Source: Streptomyces sp. CC228A | GTDB lineage: Bacteria; Actinomycetota; Actinomycetes; Streptomycetales; Streptomycetaceae | Assembly (NCBI RefSeq): GCF_021390935.1 | Contig: NZ_JAJPUI010000009.1 | Span: forward strand, 62,001-126,000 | Direction: 5' to 3' | DNA length: 64,000 nucleotides | In this document: in pieces, positions 46,056 through 55,238 of the stretch | How positions within the stretch are numbered: the first letter of the stretch is position 1 | Layout of the letters: every line of letters begins with the position of its first letter | Notes under the pieces: model-generated | The model's input: only the letters and a program-made list of their open reading frames with translations | What the model was told of the DNA's origin: nothing | Databases searched by the model: none | Position numbers and translations under genes: made by a program

Positions 46056-46859
46056 ATGGACCAGCATCCCCGGCACCCCAGCCGCAAGACCGTGTTGCGC
46101 GCCGCGCTCGCCGCCGGCGTCGCGACCCCCGCCGCCCTGATGGGCGTCCCGGCCCTCGCCCGCACCGCCACCGCCGACGCGCCGCCGCCGCTCACCCCGC
46201 AGTGCGACGACGGCGACGACCCCACGCCCCCGCAGATGGAGGGCCCCTACTTCAAGCCCGACTCCCCGCGCCGCACCTCACTCCTCGAACCCGGAGGCCG
46301 GGGTGTCCGGCTCGACGTGCAGGGCTACGTCTTCGGCCTGGCCTGCCGGCCCGTGGCCGGCGTCCTGCTCGACTTCTGGCAGGCCGACACCGACGGCGCG
46401 TACGACAACGCCGGGTTCCGCTACCGGGGCCACCAGTTCACCGACGAGCGGGGCGCGTTCCGGCTGACCACCATCGTGCCGGGCCTGTACCCGGGGCGCA
46501 CCCGCCACCTCCACGTCAAGGTGCAGGCCCCCGGTCGGCCCGTCCTCACCACGCAGCTGTACTTCCCGGGCGAGCCCCGCAACCACACGGACGCGCTGTT
46601 CGACCCGCGGCTGCTGATGACCGTGCAGAGCGCGGGCGGCGCCAGGACCGCCACGTTCGACTTCGTCCTCGCCGTACCGCAGGACCCGGGCCCCTCGCCC
46701 ACGCCCACCCCCACCGGCGGCACATGGGCCGCGGGGACGGCGTACCGCGCGGGCGACCGCGTCACGTACGGCGGGCGCGGCCACACCTGCCTGCAGGGCC
46801 ACACCGCGCAGCCCGGGTGGGAGCCGCCGAACGCGCCCGCCCTGTGGCGGGCGGACTGA
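46056..46859 (+). CDS. Secreted intradiol (protocatechuate-type) dioxygenase with C-terminal CBM5/12-like domain
   Basis: A 267-residue protein. A Tat-like signal (SRKTVLRAALAAGVATPAALMG) precedes an intradiol ring-cleavage domain: MEGPYFKPDSPRR, DFWQADTDGAYDN (Tyr 116, iron ligand) and RHLHVKV (His 151 and His 153, iron ligands). A Pro/Thr linker then joins a 45-residue domain, WAAGTAYRAGDRVTYGGRGH to PPNAPALWRAD, which looks like a CBM5/12 polysaccharide-binding module. A secreted dioxygenase with this architecture has been described from a cellulolytic Streptomyces, where the extra domain binds lignin-like material. It should open catechol-type rings outside the cell. The AraC gene upstream is its probable regulator. 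Confidence 0.9.
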   Translation: MDQHPRHPSRKTVLRAALAAGVATPAALMGVPALARTATADAPPPLTPQCDDGDDPTPPQMEGPYFKPDSPRRTSLLEPGGRGVRLDVQGYVFGLACRPVAGVLLDFWQADTDGAYDNAGFRYRGHQFTDERGAFRLTTIVPGLYPGRTRHLHVKVQAPGRPVLTTQLYFPGEPRNHTDALFDPRLLMTVQSAGGARTATFDFVLAVPQDPGPSPTPTPTGGTWAAGTAYRAGDRVTYGGRGHTCLQGHTAQPGWEPPNAPALWRAD

Positions 46860-46895
46860 CCACCCCGGGGCGCGGCCCAGCTGTGGGAGCCGCGC

Positions 46896-46931
46896 GGGCC
46901 CGGCACCCCGTGAGCCGGGGGTGCCGGGCCC
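46896..46931. terminator. Perfect 14-bp hairpin between dioxygenase and fahA
   Basis: GGGCCCGGCACCCC pairs fully with GGGGTGCCGGGCCC. It lies in the 86-base gap between convergent genes. Confidence 0.8.
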
Positions 46932-46945
46932 TTGCCGCCGCGGGG

Positions 46946-48208
46946 TCAGACGGCCGGGGCGATCCGGCCGGCGACCTCGCCCAGGCCCACCTTCACACCG
47001 TCGGGGCCCGGCGCCCATGCCGTGAGCGTGACCTCGTCGCCGTCCTCCAGGAACGTCCGCTTGCCGCAGGTCAGTTCGAGGGCGTCCCGGCCGTTCCACG
47101 TCAGCTCCAGCAGTGAGCCCCGCTGGTGGGTCTCGGGCCCGCTGACCGTGCCCGAGCCGTACAGGTCGCCGGTGCGCAGCGACGCGCCGTTCACCGTCAT
47201 GTGCGCGAGCTGCTGGGCCGCCGTCCAGTACATGGTGGAGAACGGCGGCTCGGCCACGACCTCGCCGTTGATCCGCACCGTGATGTGCAGCTCGAAGCCG
47301 CCCGGCTCGTCCTCGTCCGCGTCGTCCAGGTACGGCAGCAGCGGGAAGTCCCGGGCGGGCGGCGCCACCCGCGCCGCGTCCAGCGCCTCCAGCGGCGTCA
47401 CCCATGCCGACACCGACGTGGCGAACGACTTGCCCAGGAACGGGCCCAGCGGCACGTACTCCCATGCCTGGACGTCCCGCGCCGACCAGTCGTTCAGGAG
47501 CGTCAGCCCGAAGACGTGGTCGCGGAAGTCGCGCAGCGGCACCGGGCGGCCCAGCTCGGACGGGGTGCCGACCAGGAAGCCGACCTCCGCCTCGATGTCC
47601 AGCTTCGTGGACGGGCCGAAGACCGGCGCCGCGTCCTGCGGGGCCTTGCGCTGGCCCGAGGGCCGCACGATGTCGGTGCCGGACACCACCACGGTGCCGG
47701 AGCGGCCGTGGTAGCCGATCGGCAGGTGCTTCCAGTTGGGCGTCAGCGGCTCGCCGTCGGGGCGGAACATCCGGCCCACGTTCGACGCGTGGTGCTCGCT
47801 CGCGTAGAAGTCGACGTAGTCGGCCACCTCGTACGGCAGGTGGAGGGTGACCGCGCCGGGGCCGTCCAGCGGGTGCAGCAGCGGTTCGACGGCGGCGCGG
47901 TGCGCGGGCGAGGTCACCCACGCCGTGAGGGCCCGGCGCACGTCGCGCCACGCGGTGCGGCCGGCCGCCATCAGCGGGTTGAGGGCGGGCTGCGCCAGCA
48001 GGCTCGCGTAGGGGGAGCCCAGCGCGCGGGCGGCGGCGCCCGCGTCCAGCACATGGCTGCCGATCCGGACGCCGACGCGGCGGCGTGCGGGGTCGTCCGC
48101 CGTCGAGAACACGCCGTACGGGAGGTTGTGCGGGCCGAAGGGATCGCCCTCGGCGAGGTCGAGCGGGCTACGCGGCCTCTGTTCGGACCGCTCGGACTGC
48201 TCGGGCAT
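46946..48208 (-). CDS. fahA: Fumarylacetoacetase
   Basis: A 420-residue protein of normal length for the bacterial enzyme. LPYEVADYVDFYASEHHASN, NWKHLPIGYHGRSGTVVVSG, FGPSTKLDIEAEVGFLVG, LNDWSARDVQAWEYVPLGPFLGKSF and GDLYGSGTVSGPE hold the metal ligands and the catalytic His of fumarylacetoacetase. It hydrolyses fumarylacetoacetate to fumarate and acetoacetate, the last step of tyrosine and homogentisate breakdown, in the cytoplasm. No other homogentisate-pathway gene is adjacent. The CocE-like gene upstream is on the same strand 38 bases away. Confidence 0.96.
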   Translation of the reverse strand: MPEQSERSEQRPRSPLDLAEGDPFGPHNLPYGVFSTADDPARRRVGVRIGSHVLDAGAAARALGSPYASLLAQPALNPLMAAGRTAWRDVRRALTAWVTSPAHRAAVEPLLHPLDGPGAVTLHLPYEVADYVDFYASEHHASNVGRMFRPDGEPLTPNWKHLPIGYHGRSGTVVVSGTDIVRPSGQRKAPQDAAPVFGPSTKLDIEAEVGFLVGTPSELGRPVPLRDFRDHVFGLTLLNDWSARDVQAWEYVPLGPFLGKSFATSVSAWVTPLEALDAARVAPPARDFPLLPYLDDADEDEPGGFELHITVRINGEVVAEPPFSTMYWTAAQQLAHMTVNGASLRTGDLYGSGTVSGPETHQRGSLLELTWNGRDALELTCGKRTFLEDGDEVTLTAWAPGPDGVKVGLGEVAGRIAPAV

Positions 48209-48246
48209 CGGTGCTTGCCTCGCTTTCCACGTGTGTGGGGGACACG

Positions 48247-50651
48247 TTACGGCCGGGGCACGCGCTTCTCCCAGGTGCGGTGGAGGAGGACCTCGTCACC
48301 TCCCTCCGCACCCTCACCGCCTGTGCCGGTGCAGATCAGCTCGGTGCGCACGAGCAGCCCGGCGGCGTCGGACGCGGCCTCGGACCGCACCTCCACGGCG
48401 GCGTGCCACGGCGGGTCGAGGTCCGGCCGGTGCCAGCGCACGTGCCACTCGGCGCGCGCCCGCGCGGAGAGCGGCCCGGCGGCCTCCTCGATCTCGTACG
48501 TCTCCACGGCGCGCTCGGTGAGTTCCAGTCCGTCCGGGTAGGTGCGGACGCTGCCGTGCTCGCTGCTGCACGGGTCGGCCTCCAGGCGCCACCCGCCCCG
48601 GGCGACGTCCCGTACGAGGAGGAGCGGCGGCCGCTCGCCGTCGGGTGCGCCGAGCATGGCGGGGACGCCGACGCCCAGCGGCGGGGCGTGCTCGGGCCCG
48701 GGGAAGCCGACGGCGGCGTCGTGGGGCGCGGGCGCGCGGACGGGCAGGAGGAGGGAGCAGCCGGCCGGGTCGAGCGTGAAGCCGCCGACGGGGAGCCCGG
48801 GGCGCTGCCGGGCGGGGTGGCGGCCCCGTCGTGCACCTCTGCGGCGGCCCGCGCGTCGGCGCGCCCGCCGGCGGGGTCGGCGGTGACTGCGCCGGGCCGG
48901 TCGGTGCTCGTGCCCGTGGCGGCGGGCTGCGGGGCACTCGTGCCGGTGGTGCCGGTGGTGCTGGTGGTGCTGGTGTTGCCGGTGCCGGTGCCTGTGCCGG
49001 TGCCGGTGCCGGTGCCGGTGGTCGCGGTGGGCGGCGGGGCCGCGGCGTCGGGGGCGGGGAGCGGCCACACCCACGGCCAGTACGCCGACGAGACGGCGAC
49101 GCGGATCCGGTGGCCCGGTGGGAAGGCGTGGCCGGTGGCGCCGCACCGGATGCCGTACGTGCCGGAGGCGCCCGTGGCGGTGCCCCGGGCGACCAGCAGG
49201 GAGGTGCCGTCGGGGGCCACGTCGCAGAGGCGGACCGTGACCCGGACGGCGGGCGCGTCCGCCCGTACGGCGAGGCGGACCACGGGGTGGCCCAGCACTT
49301 CCAGGGGCGGCCCGCCGGGTGGGACGGCGATGTCGAAGCAGGCCGACAGGGCGTCCTCCGCGCGCTGGTCCGGCGGCAGGTCCGCGTCCCCGCCGGAGGG
49401 CGCGAAACGCCCCGCGTCCAGACCGGTGTGCAGCGGAGAGCGCACCGGCGCGGGCCCGCCCTGCAGGGCGTACGCGACCGGGGTGACGTGCGGGGGCGGC
49501 CAGGCGTCGTCGCCGCGCCAGCCGCGGGTCCAGGAACGGAGCAGCGGCTCGTCCATGGCGCCGGTGCGCAGGCCCTTCAGGTGGTGGTCCCACCAGCGCA
49601 GGGTCTCCTGGAGGAAGCCGATCGCCGGGCCGGGCGGCTCCCCCCGGTCCGGGTAGCGGCACGGCCACGGTCCGAGGACGCCTCTGACGAGGTGGCGCGG
49701 CAGGTGCTCCAGCAGGCGCAGCACGGTGTCCCGGTGCGGGTCGTGCCAGCCGGCCACCGCGAGGACCGGGACCCGCACGGCGCCGTACGGGAGGGGCGGC
49801 CCGGCTTCGCCGGCGGCCGTCGGGTCCCGTCCTTCCAGTGCGGCCAGCCGCCGGGCCCACAGGTCGCGCCAGGCGTCCCCGGCGTAGCGCGGGTCCGGCG
49901 GCGAGGCCGCACCGGCGAGTGCGGCGGCCCGGGCGGTGAGGGGCGGGGCGAAACCTCCGCTGCCCCGGTCGCGGGCGACCGGCCCGTCGCCGCCGGGACC
50001 GCTGGGACTGCCGGGATCGCCGGGGCCGTCGGGGCCGCCGGGGCCGTCGGGGCCGTCGGGACCGCTGGGACTGCCGGGACCGCCGGGGCCGTCGGGGCCG
50101 CCGTGCCTGTCGTGGGCGTGCTGCCTGTCGTGCGTGTCGCGCCTGTCGTGGTCGTCGTGGCCGTCGTGGTCGTCGTGGCCGTCGTGGTCGTCGTGGCCGT
50201 CAGGGGCGCCGACGGCCACCACGGCGGCGAGCGCCGGCGCGGCCTCGGCGGCCAGGGCGGCGACCCGCAGCGCCGTGCCGCCACCGGGGCCCAGCCCGAT
50301 CATGCCGACCCGGCCGGTGCACCACGGCCGGTCGGCGAGCCAGGCCACGACCGCGGCGGCGTCCTGCGGGTCCGTACGGTCCTGCGGCAGCCCCTCGCTG
50401 TTGCCGCGGCCGCGCGGGTCGACCCGCACCGACGCGTAGCCGTGGCCGGCGTACCAGGGGTGGCGCTGGGCGTCCCGGGGCGCGGTGCCGTCGGTGAGCC
50501 GCCCCGGGTCGTACTCCAGGAGCGCGGGGACCGGCCCGTCCGTCAGCGGGCGCCAGACCCGCGCGTACAGCAGGGTGCCGTCGGGCAGCGGGACCCGGAC
50601 GTCCGTGCGGTCCGTCCGGTACGGGAAGGAGGTGCGGACGCGGGAGCGCAT
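48247..50651 (-). CDS. CocE/NonD (X-Pro dipeptidyl-peptidase)-family protein lacking the usual catalytic Ser and His, one apparent frameshift
   Basis: The start at 50651 has an AGGAGG ribosome-binding site. Residues 1-130 show the family's VPLPDGTLLYARVWRP, PRDAQRHPWYAGHGYASVRVDPRG and WCTGRVGMIGLGPGGGTAL. In relatives the last motif reads GISWGG with the nucleophilic Ser; here it is GLGPGG (Gly 121). The later GPWSHxYPD motif reads GPWPCRYPD (Cys 331 for His). A low-complexity Asp/His/Gly/Pro insertion (about 150-220) follows the elbow. The C-terminal beta-sandwich includes a Thr/Gly run. Near 48791-48802 the frame must shift by one base: the first frame ends as nonsense at 48336, the other reads VGGFTLDPAGCSLLLP and ends at 48247. 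Without Ser and His it is probably not a hydrolase. Confidence 0.75.
48940..49023. repeat. GGTGCC/GGTGGT-type microsatellite in the CocE-like gene
   Basis: Imperfect 6- to 9-base repeats of GGTGCC/GGTGGT encode a Thr/Gly/Ser run (GTGTGTGTGTGNTSTTSTTG). Such slippage-prone sequence is consistent with the nearby frame problem. Confidence 0.7.
49990..50205. repeat. Asp/His/Gly/Pro low-complexity repeat block in the CocE-like gene
   Basis: One half (about 50100-50205) encodes DGHDDH units with an 18-base period. The other half (about 49990-50100) encodes GPDGPGGPGSPSGP-type units. The block sits just after the expected active-site elbow and is absent from the family's usual sequence. Confidence 0.8.
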
Positions 50652-50902
50652 GGGCGGAGCCTCCTGTTCCGTACGGGCGCGCGCGGGGACCGTCCCCGGT
50701 CGGCCGGGGCGCGCGCGACGGTACGCTTAAAAGCGGTTATTTCGTCTGAAAACGCTGATCACGAACATACCGGGGGTGGCGGGAAGGTGCCCACGGCGAT
50801 CCAAACGGGACCGGATACGCTGACGTGAGTGAATCCAGCGACACATCGACAATCCGTGTGAACGGTGAGCGTCGTGATCGTCAGCAGACAGGAGACCTCC
50901 TC
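50652..50902. other. Divergent region between the CocE-like gene and the polyprenyl synthase gene
   Basis: A 251-base promoter region containing an AT-richer patch near 50726-50770. I saw no clear -35/-10 pair, and no gene other than a short upstream extension of the polyprenyl synthase frame. Confidence 0.35.
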
Positions 50903-51913
50903 GTGACCGCAGTCGGGCCGTTCGGGCTGAGCGTGCGGGACCAGGCTCTCGAAGCCGATGTCCAGACCGGATTGGCGGCGGTCGAGGCCGGGCTCCTCGA
51001 TGCCACCAAGAGCGACGTGCCGTTCATCACGGAGGCGGCCCAGCACCTGGTGCTGGCGGGCGGCAAGCGGTTCCGGCCCCTGCTGGTGATGCTGGCCGCG
51101 CAGTTCGGCGACCCGCACGCCCCCGGCATCGTGCCCTCCGCGGTCGTGGTCGAGCTGACGCACCTGGCGACGCTGTACCACGACGACGTGATGGACGAGG
51201 CGGTCGTACGGCGCGGGGTGGACAGCGCGAACGCGCGCTGGGGCAACTCGGTCGCCGTCCTCACGGGTGACTTCCTCTTCGCCCGTGCCTCACACATCCT
51301 GGCGGATCTCGGCCCCGAGGCGGTGCGCATCCAGGCGCAGGCGTTCGAGCGGCTGGTCACCGGCCAGATCCTGGAGACGGCCGGGCCGCGCGAGGGCGAC
51401 GACCCGGTCGGCCACTACCTGGACGTCATCGCGGGGAAGACCGGCTCGCTGATCGCCGTCTCCGGGCGGTTCGGCTCGATGATGGCGGGCGCGGACGAGC
51501 GGGTCGTGGAGGTCCTGACGCAGTACGGGGAGCGGCTGGGCGTGGCGTTCCAGCTCGCGGACGACGTGCTGGACATCGCCTCCGACTCGCACGAGTCGGG
51601 CAAGACTCCCGGCACCGACCTGCGCGAGGGCATCGCCACGCTGCCCGTCCTGCACCTGCGGGCCGAGGCGGAGCGGCACCGGCGGCCCGAGGACCTGGAG
51701 CTGGTGGAGCTCCTGGACGGCGACCTGTCGGACGACGGGCGGCACGCCGAGGCGCTGCTCCGGCTGCGCGCCCACCCGGCGCTGGAGCGCGCCCGCAGGG
51801 ACACGGTGCGGTACGCGCAGGAGGCCCGGGCGATGCTGGCCCCCCTCCAGGAGTGCTACGCGAAGGCCGCGCTGGAGGAGCTCTGCGACCTGGTGGTCCA
51901 CCGAGCGGGGTGA
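50903..51913 (+). CDS. Long-chain polyprenyl diphosphate synthase (probable menaquinone side chain)
   Basis: A 336-residue protein. GTG 50903 (VTAVGPFGLSVRDQALEADV) has AGGAGACC upstream and is the usual family start, although the frame is open back to 50825. AGGKRFRPLLVMLAA, the first Asp-rich motif DDVMD (Asp 94, 95 and 98), GKTGSLIAVSGRFGSMMAG and the second motif QLADDVLDIASD are typical trans-prenyltransferase features. It condenses isopentenyl diphosphate onto allylic diphosphates to make the long tail of menaquinone. Chain length cannot be read reliably; the presence of mqn and menG genes nearby supports a quinone role. Confidence 0.92.
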   Translation: MTAVGPFGLSVRDQALEADVQTGLAAVEAGLLDATKSDVPFITEAAQHLVLAGGKRFRPLLVMLAAQFGDPHAPGIVPSAVVVELTHLATLYHDDVMDEAVVRRGVDSANARWGNSVAVLTGDFLFARASHILADLGPEAVRIQAQAFERLVTGQILETAGPREGDDPVGHYLDVIAGKTGSLIAVSGRFGSMMAGADERVVEVLTQYGERLGVAFQLADDVLDIASDSHESGKTPGTDLREGIATLPVLHLRAEAERHRRPEDLELVELLDGDLSDDGRHAEALLRLRAHPALERARRDTVRYAQEARAMLAPLQECYAKAALEELCDLVVHRAG

Positions 51914-52059
51914 GCGCGGGGGCGTGCGGGGCGCGCCGTCACGTGCGGGGCGCGGCGTCCGGCGGCGGGGTGCCGTGTCGGCGGCGGAGTGCCGTGTCGG
52001 AGGGGCATCGGCGGTGGTGCGGCGTCGGCCCGCCTGGGCGCGGACGTGGATCCGGTGGG

Positions 52060-52210
52060 GTGCCGCCGGAGCGCGCTCGCGAGTGACGCCGGGGCGCGGA
52101 TGCGGGTGCCGCCGGGATGCGGACGCGGGCGCCGCCGGGATGCGGACGCGGGCGCCGCCGGAGCGCGCTCGCGGGTGCCGCCGGGATGCGGGCGCGGGTC
52201 CGGTGGGGCG
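52060..52210. repeat. GC-rich tandem repeat, about 23-bp unit, in the gap after the polyprenyl synthase
   Basis: Imperfect copies of GGCGCCGCCGGGATGCGGACGCG alternate with GCCGCCGGAGCGCGCTCGCG. The whole 418-base gap (51914-52331) shows no credible gene; its last 80 bases are less repetitive and should hold the promoter of the next gene. Confidence 0.75.
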
Positions 52211-52331
52211 GGATGGGGAGACCCTGAGAGGGCGTCATCCCTGAGAGGTATGCCGAGTTGATCCCGTGGACTGACGCTTTCGGGGTGTGGCTTTGGTCAG
52301 ATGGACACACCACACCACGGAGGTAGCCCAC

Positions 52332-53606
52332 ATGGAACCGAACGACAGCGTCAGCACTGCGACCCCGGCCGCCCCGGCCGCACGCAGGAGGATGGCGCGG
52401 TACGCGGTCCCGGTCGCGGTGGCGGGGGTCGCGGCGGCGACGATCGGGCTCGTCCCCGCGCTGGCCGCGGCCGGCGACCCCGACCTGCCGGAGATCACGG
52501 CACAGGAACTCATCGAGAAGATCGCCGCATCCGACGTCGAGCAGATGTCCGGGACGCTGAAGGTCAGCACGGACCTGGGCCTGCCCTCGTTCGCCGGCCT
52601 CGGCGACCTGCTGGGCGAGGCCGGGGCCGCTGCCGGGGAGGCCAAGGAGGCGGAGGCCAAGCTGCTGGAGCTGGCGTCCGGCACCCACACCCTGCGCGTC
52701 GCGGCGGACGGACCGGACCGGCAGCGGCTGACGATCCAGGACGGCGACGACGAGTACACCGTCATCCACCGCGGCGGCGAGGTCTGGACGTACGACAGCA
52801 AGGCCAACGAAGTCCTGCACGCGAAGGACGACGCCTACGAGAGCGGCGGCGCCGACGAGGCGCACGAACCGCCGGTCACGCCCAAGGAGCTGGCGACCGA
52901 GGCCCTGAAGGCCGTCGACGGGACGACCTCGGTCACGGTGGGCGGCACGGCCCGGATCGCGGGGCGGGACGCGTACCAGCTCGTCATCAAGCCGAAGCAG
53001 AGCGGCTCGACGATCGGCGCGATCAAGGTCTCGGTGGACGCGCAGAACGGCGTCCCGCTGAAGTTCACGCTCACGCCGAGCACGGGCGGCAAGGCCGTGG
53101 TGGACGCGGGCTTCACCCAGGTCGACTTCGCCAAGCCCGCGGCGGACACCTTCGCCTTCACCCCGCCCAGGGGCGCGAAGGTCACGGAGCTCGACGAGGA
53201 GTCCGAGGGCGCGGCCGGCCGGCACGGCGGCCCGGCGGACAAGGAGCTGGACGACCTTCGGAAGGACCTCGGCGGCAAGGATCTCGGCAAGGATCTCGGG
53301 AAGAACCTGGACGACCTGGAGTCCGTCGAGGACTTCCCCGGCCCGAACGTGATAGGCGAGGGCTGGACCACGATCCTGGAACTCGGCGGCCCCGCCGCGC
53401 CGTCCGGCGCGGGCGAGGAGGGACTGCCGGCCGAGGCCGAGAAGTTCCTCGGCGCCCTGGGTGACCAGGTGACCGGGAAGTTCGGCTCCGGCACGGTCTT
53501 CAAGACCCGCCTGGTCAACGCCCTGCTGACGGACGACGGCAAGGTCTACGTCGGCGCGGTGACCGAGAAGGCGCTGCTGGACGCCGCGAACAAGGCCGCC
53601 CGGTAG
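52332..53606 (+). CDS. Secreted LolA/RseB-like (DUF2092-type) protein
   Basis: A 424-residue protein. ATG 52332 has CGGAGG upstream. An N-terminal signal (RRRMARYAVPVAVAGVAAATIGLVPALAAAG) leads to a mature part containing LRVAADGPDRQRLTIQDGDDEYTVIHRGGEVWTYDS, VGGTARIAGRDAYQLVIKPKQ and TPSTGGKAVVDAGFTQVDFA, the pattern of LolA/RseB-fold proteins that carry or sense lipids outside the membrane. A charged, repeat-like stretch (DLGGKDLGKDLGKNLDDLES) lies near residue 320, before a C-terminal part that seems unique. The exact role is unknown. Confidence 0.75.
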   Translation: MEPNDSVSTATPAAPAARRRMARYAVPVAVAGVAAATIGLVPALAAAGDPDLPEITAQELIEKIAASDVEQMSGTLKVSTDLGLPSFAGLGDLLGEAGAAAGEAKEAEAKLLELASGTHTLRVAADGPDRQRLTIQDGDDEYTVIHRGGEVWTYDSKANEVLHAKDDAYESGGADEAHEPPVTPKELATEALKAVDGTTSVTVGGTARIAGRDAYQLVIKPKQSGSTIGAIKVSVDAQNGVPLKFTLTPSTGGKAVVDAGFTQVDFAKPAADTFAFTPPRGAKVTELDEESEGAAGRHGGPADKELDDLRKDLGGKDLGKDLGKNLDDLESVEDFPGPNVIGEGWTTILELGGPAAPSGAGEEGLPAEAEKFLGALGDQVTGKFGSGTVFKTRLVNALLTDDGKVYVGAVTEKALLDAANKAAR

Positions 53607-53829
53607 GCACCTTGGCGTGCGCCGGTCATCCGGCGCGCGACGCCGTGGGCGCGTTGCGCGGTGTGCGGGACGCGGTGTGCGGGGCGCGGTGTGCGGGGCG
53701 CGTTGCGCGGGACGCGGTGTGCCCCGCCGCCGCCCGGGACCGCGCCGTCGCAGGGGCCGCGGAGCCTTGGAGGTGCCGCGCCGCAGACGGGGGCGGGCAG
53801 TCGCAGGGCCGCGCAGCTCTGGAGGTGCC
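53607..53829. repeat. GC-rich short repeats in the gap before the M28 peptidase
   Basis: GCGCGGTGTGCGGG-type units repeat several times at 53650-53725. A longer imperfect direct repeat (GCAGGG-CCGCG-AGC-CTGGAGGTGCCGCG) occurs near 53750 and 53805. No gene is seen. Confidence 0.6.
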
Positions 53830-53862
53830 GCGGGGCCGCACCGGTGCCCGGTGCGGCCCCGC
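53830..53862. terminator. Perfect 13-bp hairpin between convergent genes
   Basis: GCGGGGCCGCACC pairs fully with GGTGCGGCCCCGC around a 7-base loop, 17 bases after the stop of the M28 peptidase gene (which reads leftwards). Confidence 0.85.
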
Positions 53863-53879
53863 TCCGTGCGCGCCGGCCG

Positions 53880-55238
53880 TCAGAAGGTCAGCTTGAAGCT
53901 GTTGATGTAGCCGGTGTCGTAGCGGGCGGTGTCCTGGACCCGCAGCTGCCAGGTGCCGTTGGCGGTCTCGCTGGAGGCGTCCACCGTGTAGGTCTCCCGG
54001 ACGTTGTCCGCGGAGTCGCTGCCGCTGGCGTTCTTCAGGCGGTACGCCGAGCCGTCGGGGGCGATCAGGTCGACGACCAGGTCACCGCGCCAGGTGTGCA
54101 CGATGTCCACGCCGACCTGCAGGTTCGACGGGGCGTTGCCGGTACGGCCGGTGATGCTGAGGGACGAGGAGACCGCGCCGCCGTTGTCCGGGATCGCGAC
54201 GTCGTTCGTGTTCTCGTACGTGTCACCCGTCGGCGGCTCCGTCGTCCCGCCGGAGGACAGGGCCCACACGGCGTGCGCGAGGGCGTCGCTGTTCCGGTCG
54301 AGCGCGGTGTCGTTGATGTTCGACGTGGTGTCGCACGACGAGTGGTAGCAGCGGTCGAAGGCCTGACCGGCCGTGCCGCCCCACTTCTGCGCCTGCGCCG
54401 AGGTCTTGGTGCGGCCGGCGCCGGTGAACAGGCCGCCGACCGGGATACCCGCGTTCTTGAAGGAGGTGTGGTCGGAACGCCCGTCGGCCTCGGTCTCGAT
54501 CTCCGTGGGCACGCCGATCCCGGCGAAGTAGTCCTTGAAGGTCTTCTCGATGACGGGGTCGTCGTCGTAGACGAAGTAGCCGGGGTTCGGTGACCCGATC
54601 ATGTCGAAGTTCAGGTACCCGGAGATCTTGGACCGCTCGGTGGCCGACAGGTTCCCGACGTAGTAGCGGGAGCCGACGAGCCCGAGTTCCTCGGCGCCCC
54701 ACCACGCGAACCGCAGGTGCTTGTCGGGCTGGTACCCGGCACGGGACACCGCGAGAGCGGCCTCCAGGACGGCGGCGGAGCCGGAGCCGTTGTCGTTGAT
54801 GCCGGGCCCGGACGACACGGAGTCGAGGTGGGCGCCGGCCATCAGCACCTGGTCGGCGTCGCCGCCGGGCCAGTCCGCGATGAGGTTGTAGCCGACGGAC
54901 CCGTTGGTGGTGAACTGCTGGACGGTGGTGGTGTAGCCGGCGGCGTCCAGCTTCGCCTTCAGGTAGTCCACGGAGGCGCGGTAACCGGGGCGCCCGTGGG
55001 CGCGGTTGCCGCCGTTCGCGGAGGCGATCGACTGGAACTGCGTGAGATGCGCCTTGACGTTGGCGACGGGGATGTCGGGTGCCGTGGCAGCCGACGGTGC
55101 CGCGGGGGCGGACGGTGCCACGGGGGTGGACGGTGCCGCGAGGGCCGTGGGTGCCGCTCCGCCGACCAGGGCGGCGAGGGCGAGCACGGCGGACGCGGCG
55201 GTGCGTCTGCGCGATATTCGGGACGCGTGGATCGTCAT
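53880..55238 (-). CDS. Secreted M28 zinc aminopeptidase with C-terminal P-domain (S. griseus aminopeptidase-like)
   Basis: A 452-residue protein. The signal peptide (SAVLALAALVGGAAPTALAA) is followed by an Ala/Pro propeptide. The M28 catalytic domain has AGAHLDSV (His), GINDNGSGSAAVLE (bridging Asp), WGAEELGLVGS (catalytic Glu and metal Glu), YLNFDMIGSPNPGYFVYD (Asp) and ADGRSDHTSF (His), a full double-zinc site. The last 110 residues (AIPDNGGAVSSSLSITGRTG, HTWRGDLVVDLIAPDGSAYRL, TYTVDASSETANGTWQLRVQD) form a proprotein-convertase P domain. It removes N-terminal residues from peptides outside the cell. Confidence 0.95.
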   Translation of the reverse strand: MTIHASRISRRRTAASAVLALAALVGGAAPTALAAPSTPVAPSAPAAPSAATAPDIPVANVKAHLTQFQSIASANGGNRAHGRPGYRASVDYLKAKLDAAGYTTTVQQFTTNGSVGYNLIADWPGGDADQVLMAGAHLDSVSSGPGINDNGSGSAAVLEAALAVSRAGYQPDKHLRFAWWGAEELGLVGSRYYVGNLSATERSKISGYLNFDMIGSPNPGYFVYDDDPVIEKTFKDYFAGIGVPTEIETEADGRSDHTSFKNAGIPVGGLFTGAGRTKTSAQAQKWGGTAGQAFDRCYHSSCDTTSNINDTALDRNSDALAHAVWALSSGGTTEPPTGDTYENTNDVAIPDNGGAVSSSLSITGRTGNAPSNLQVGVDIVHTWRGDLVVDLIAPDGSAYRLKNASGSDSADNVRETYTVDASSETANGTWQLRVQDTARYDTGYINSFKLTF

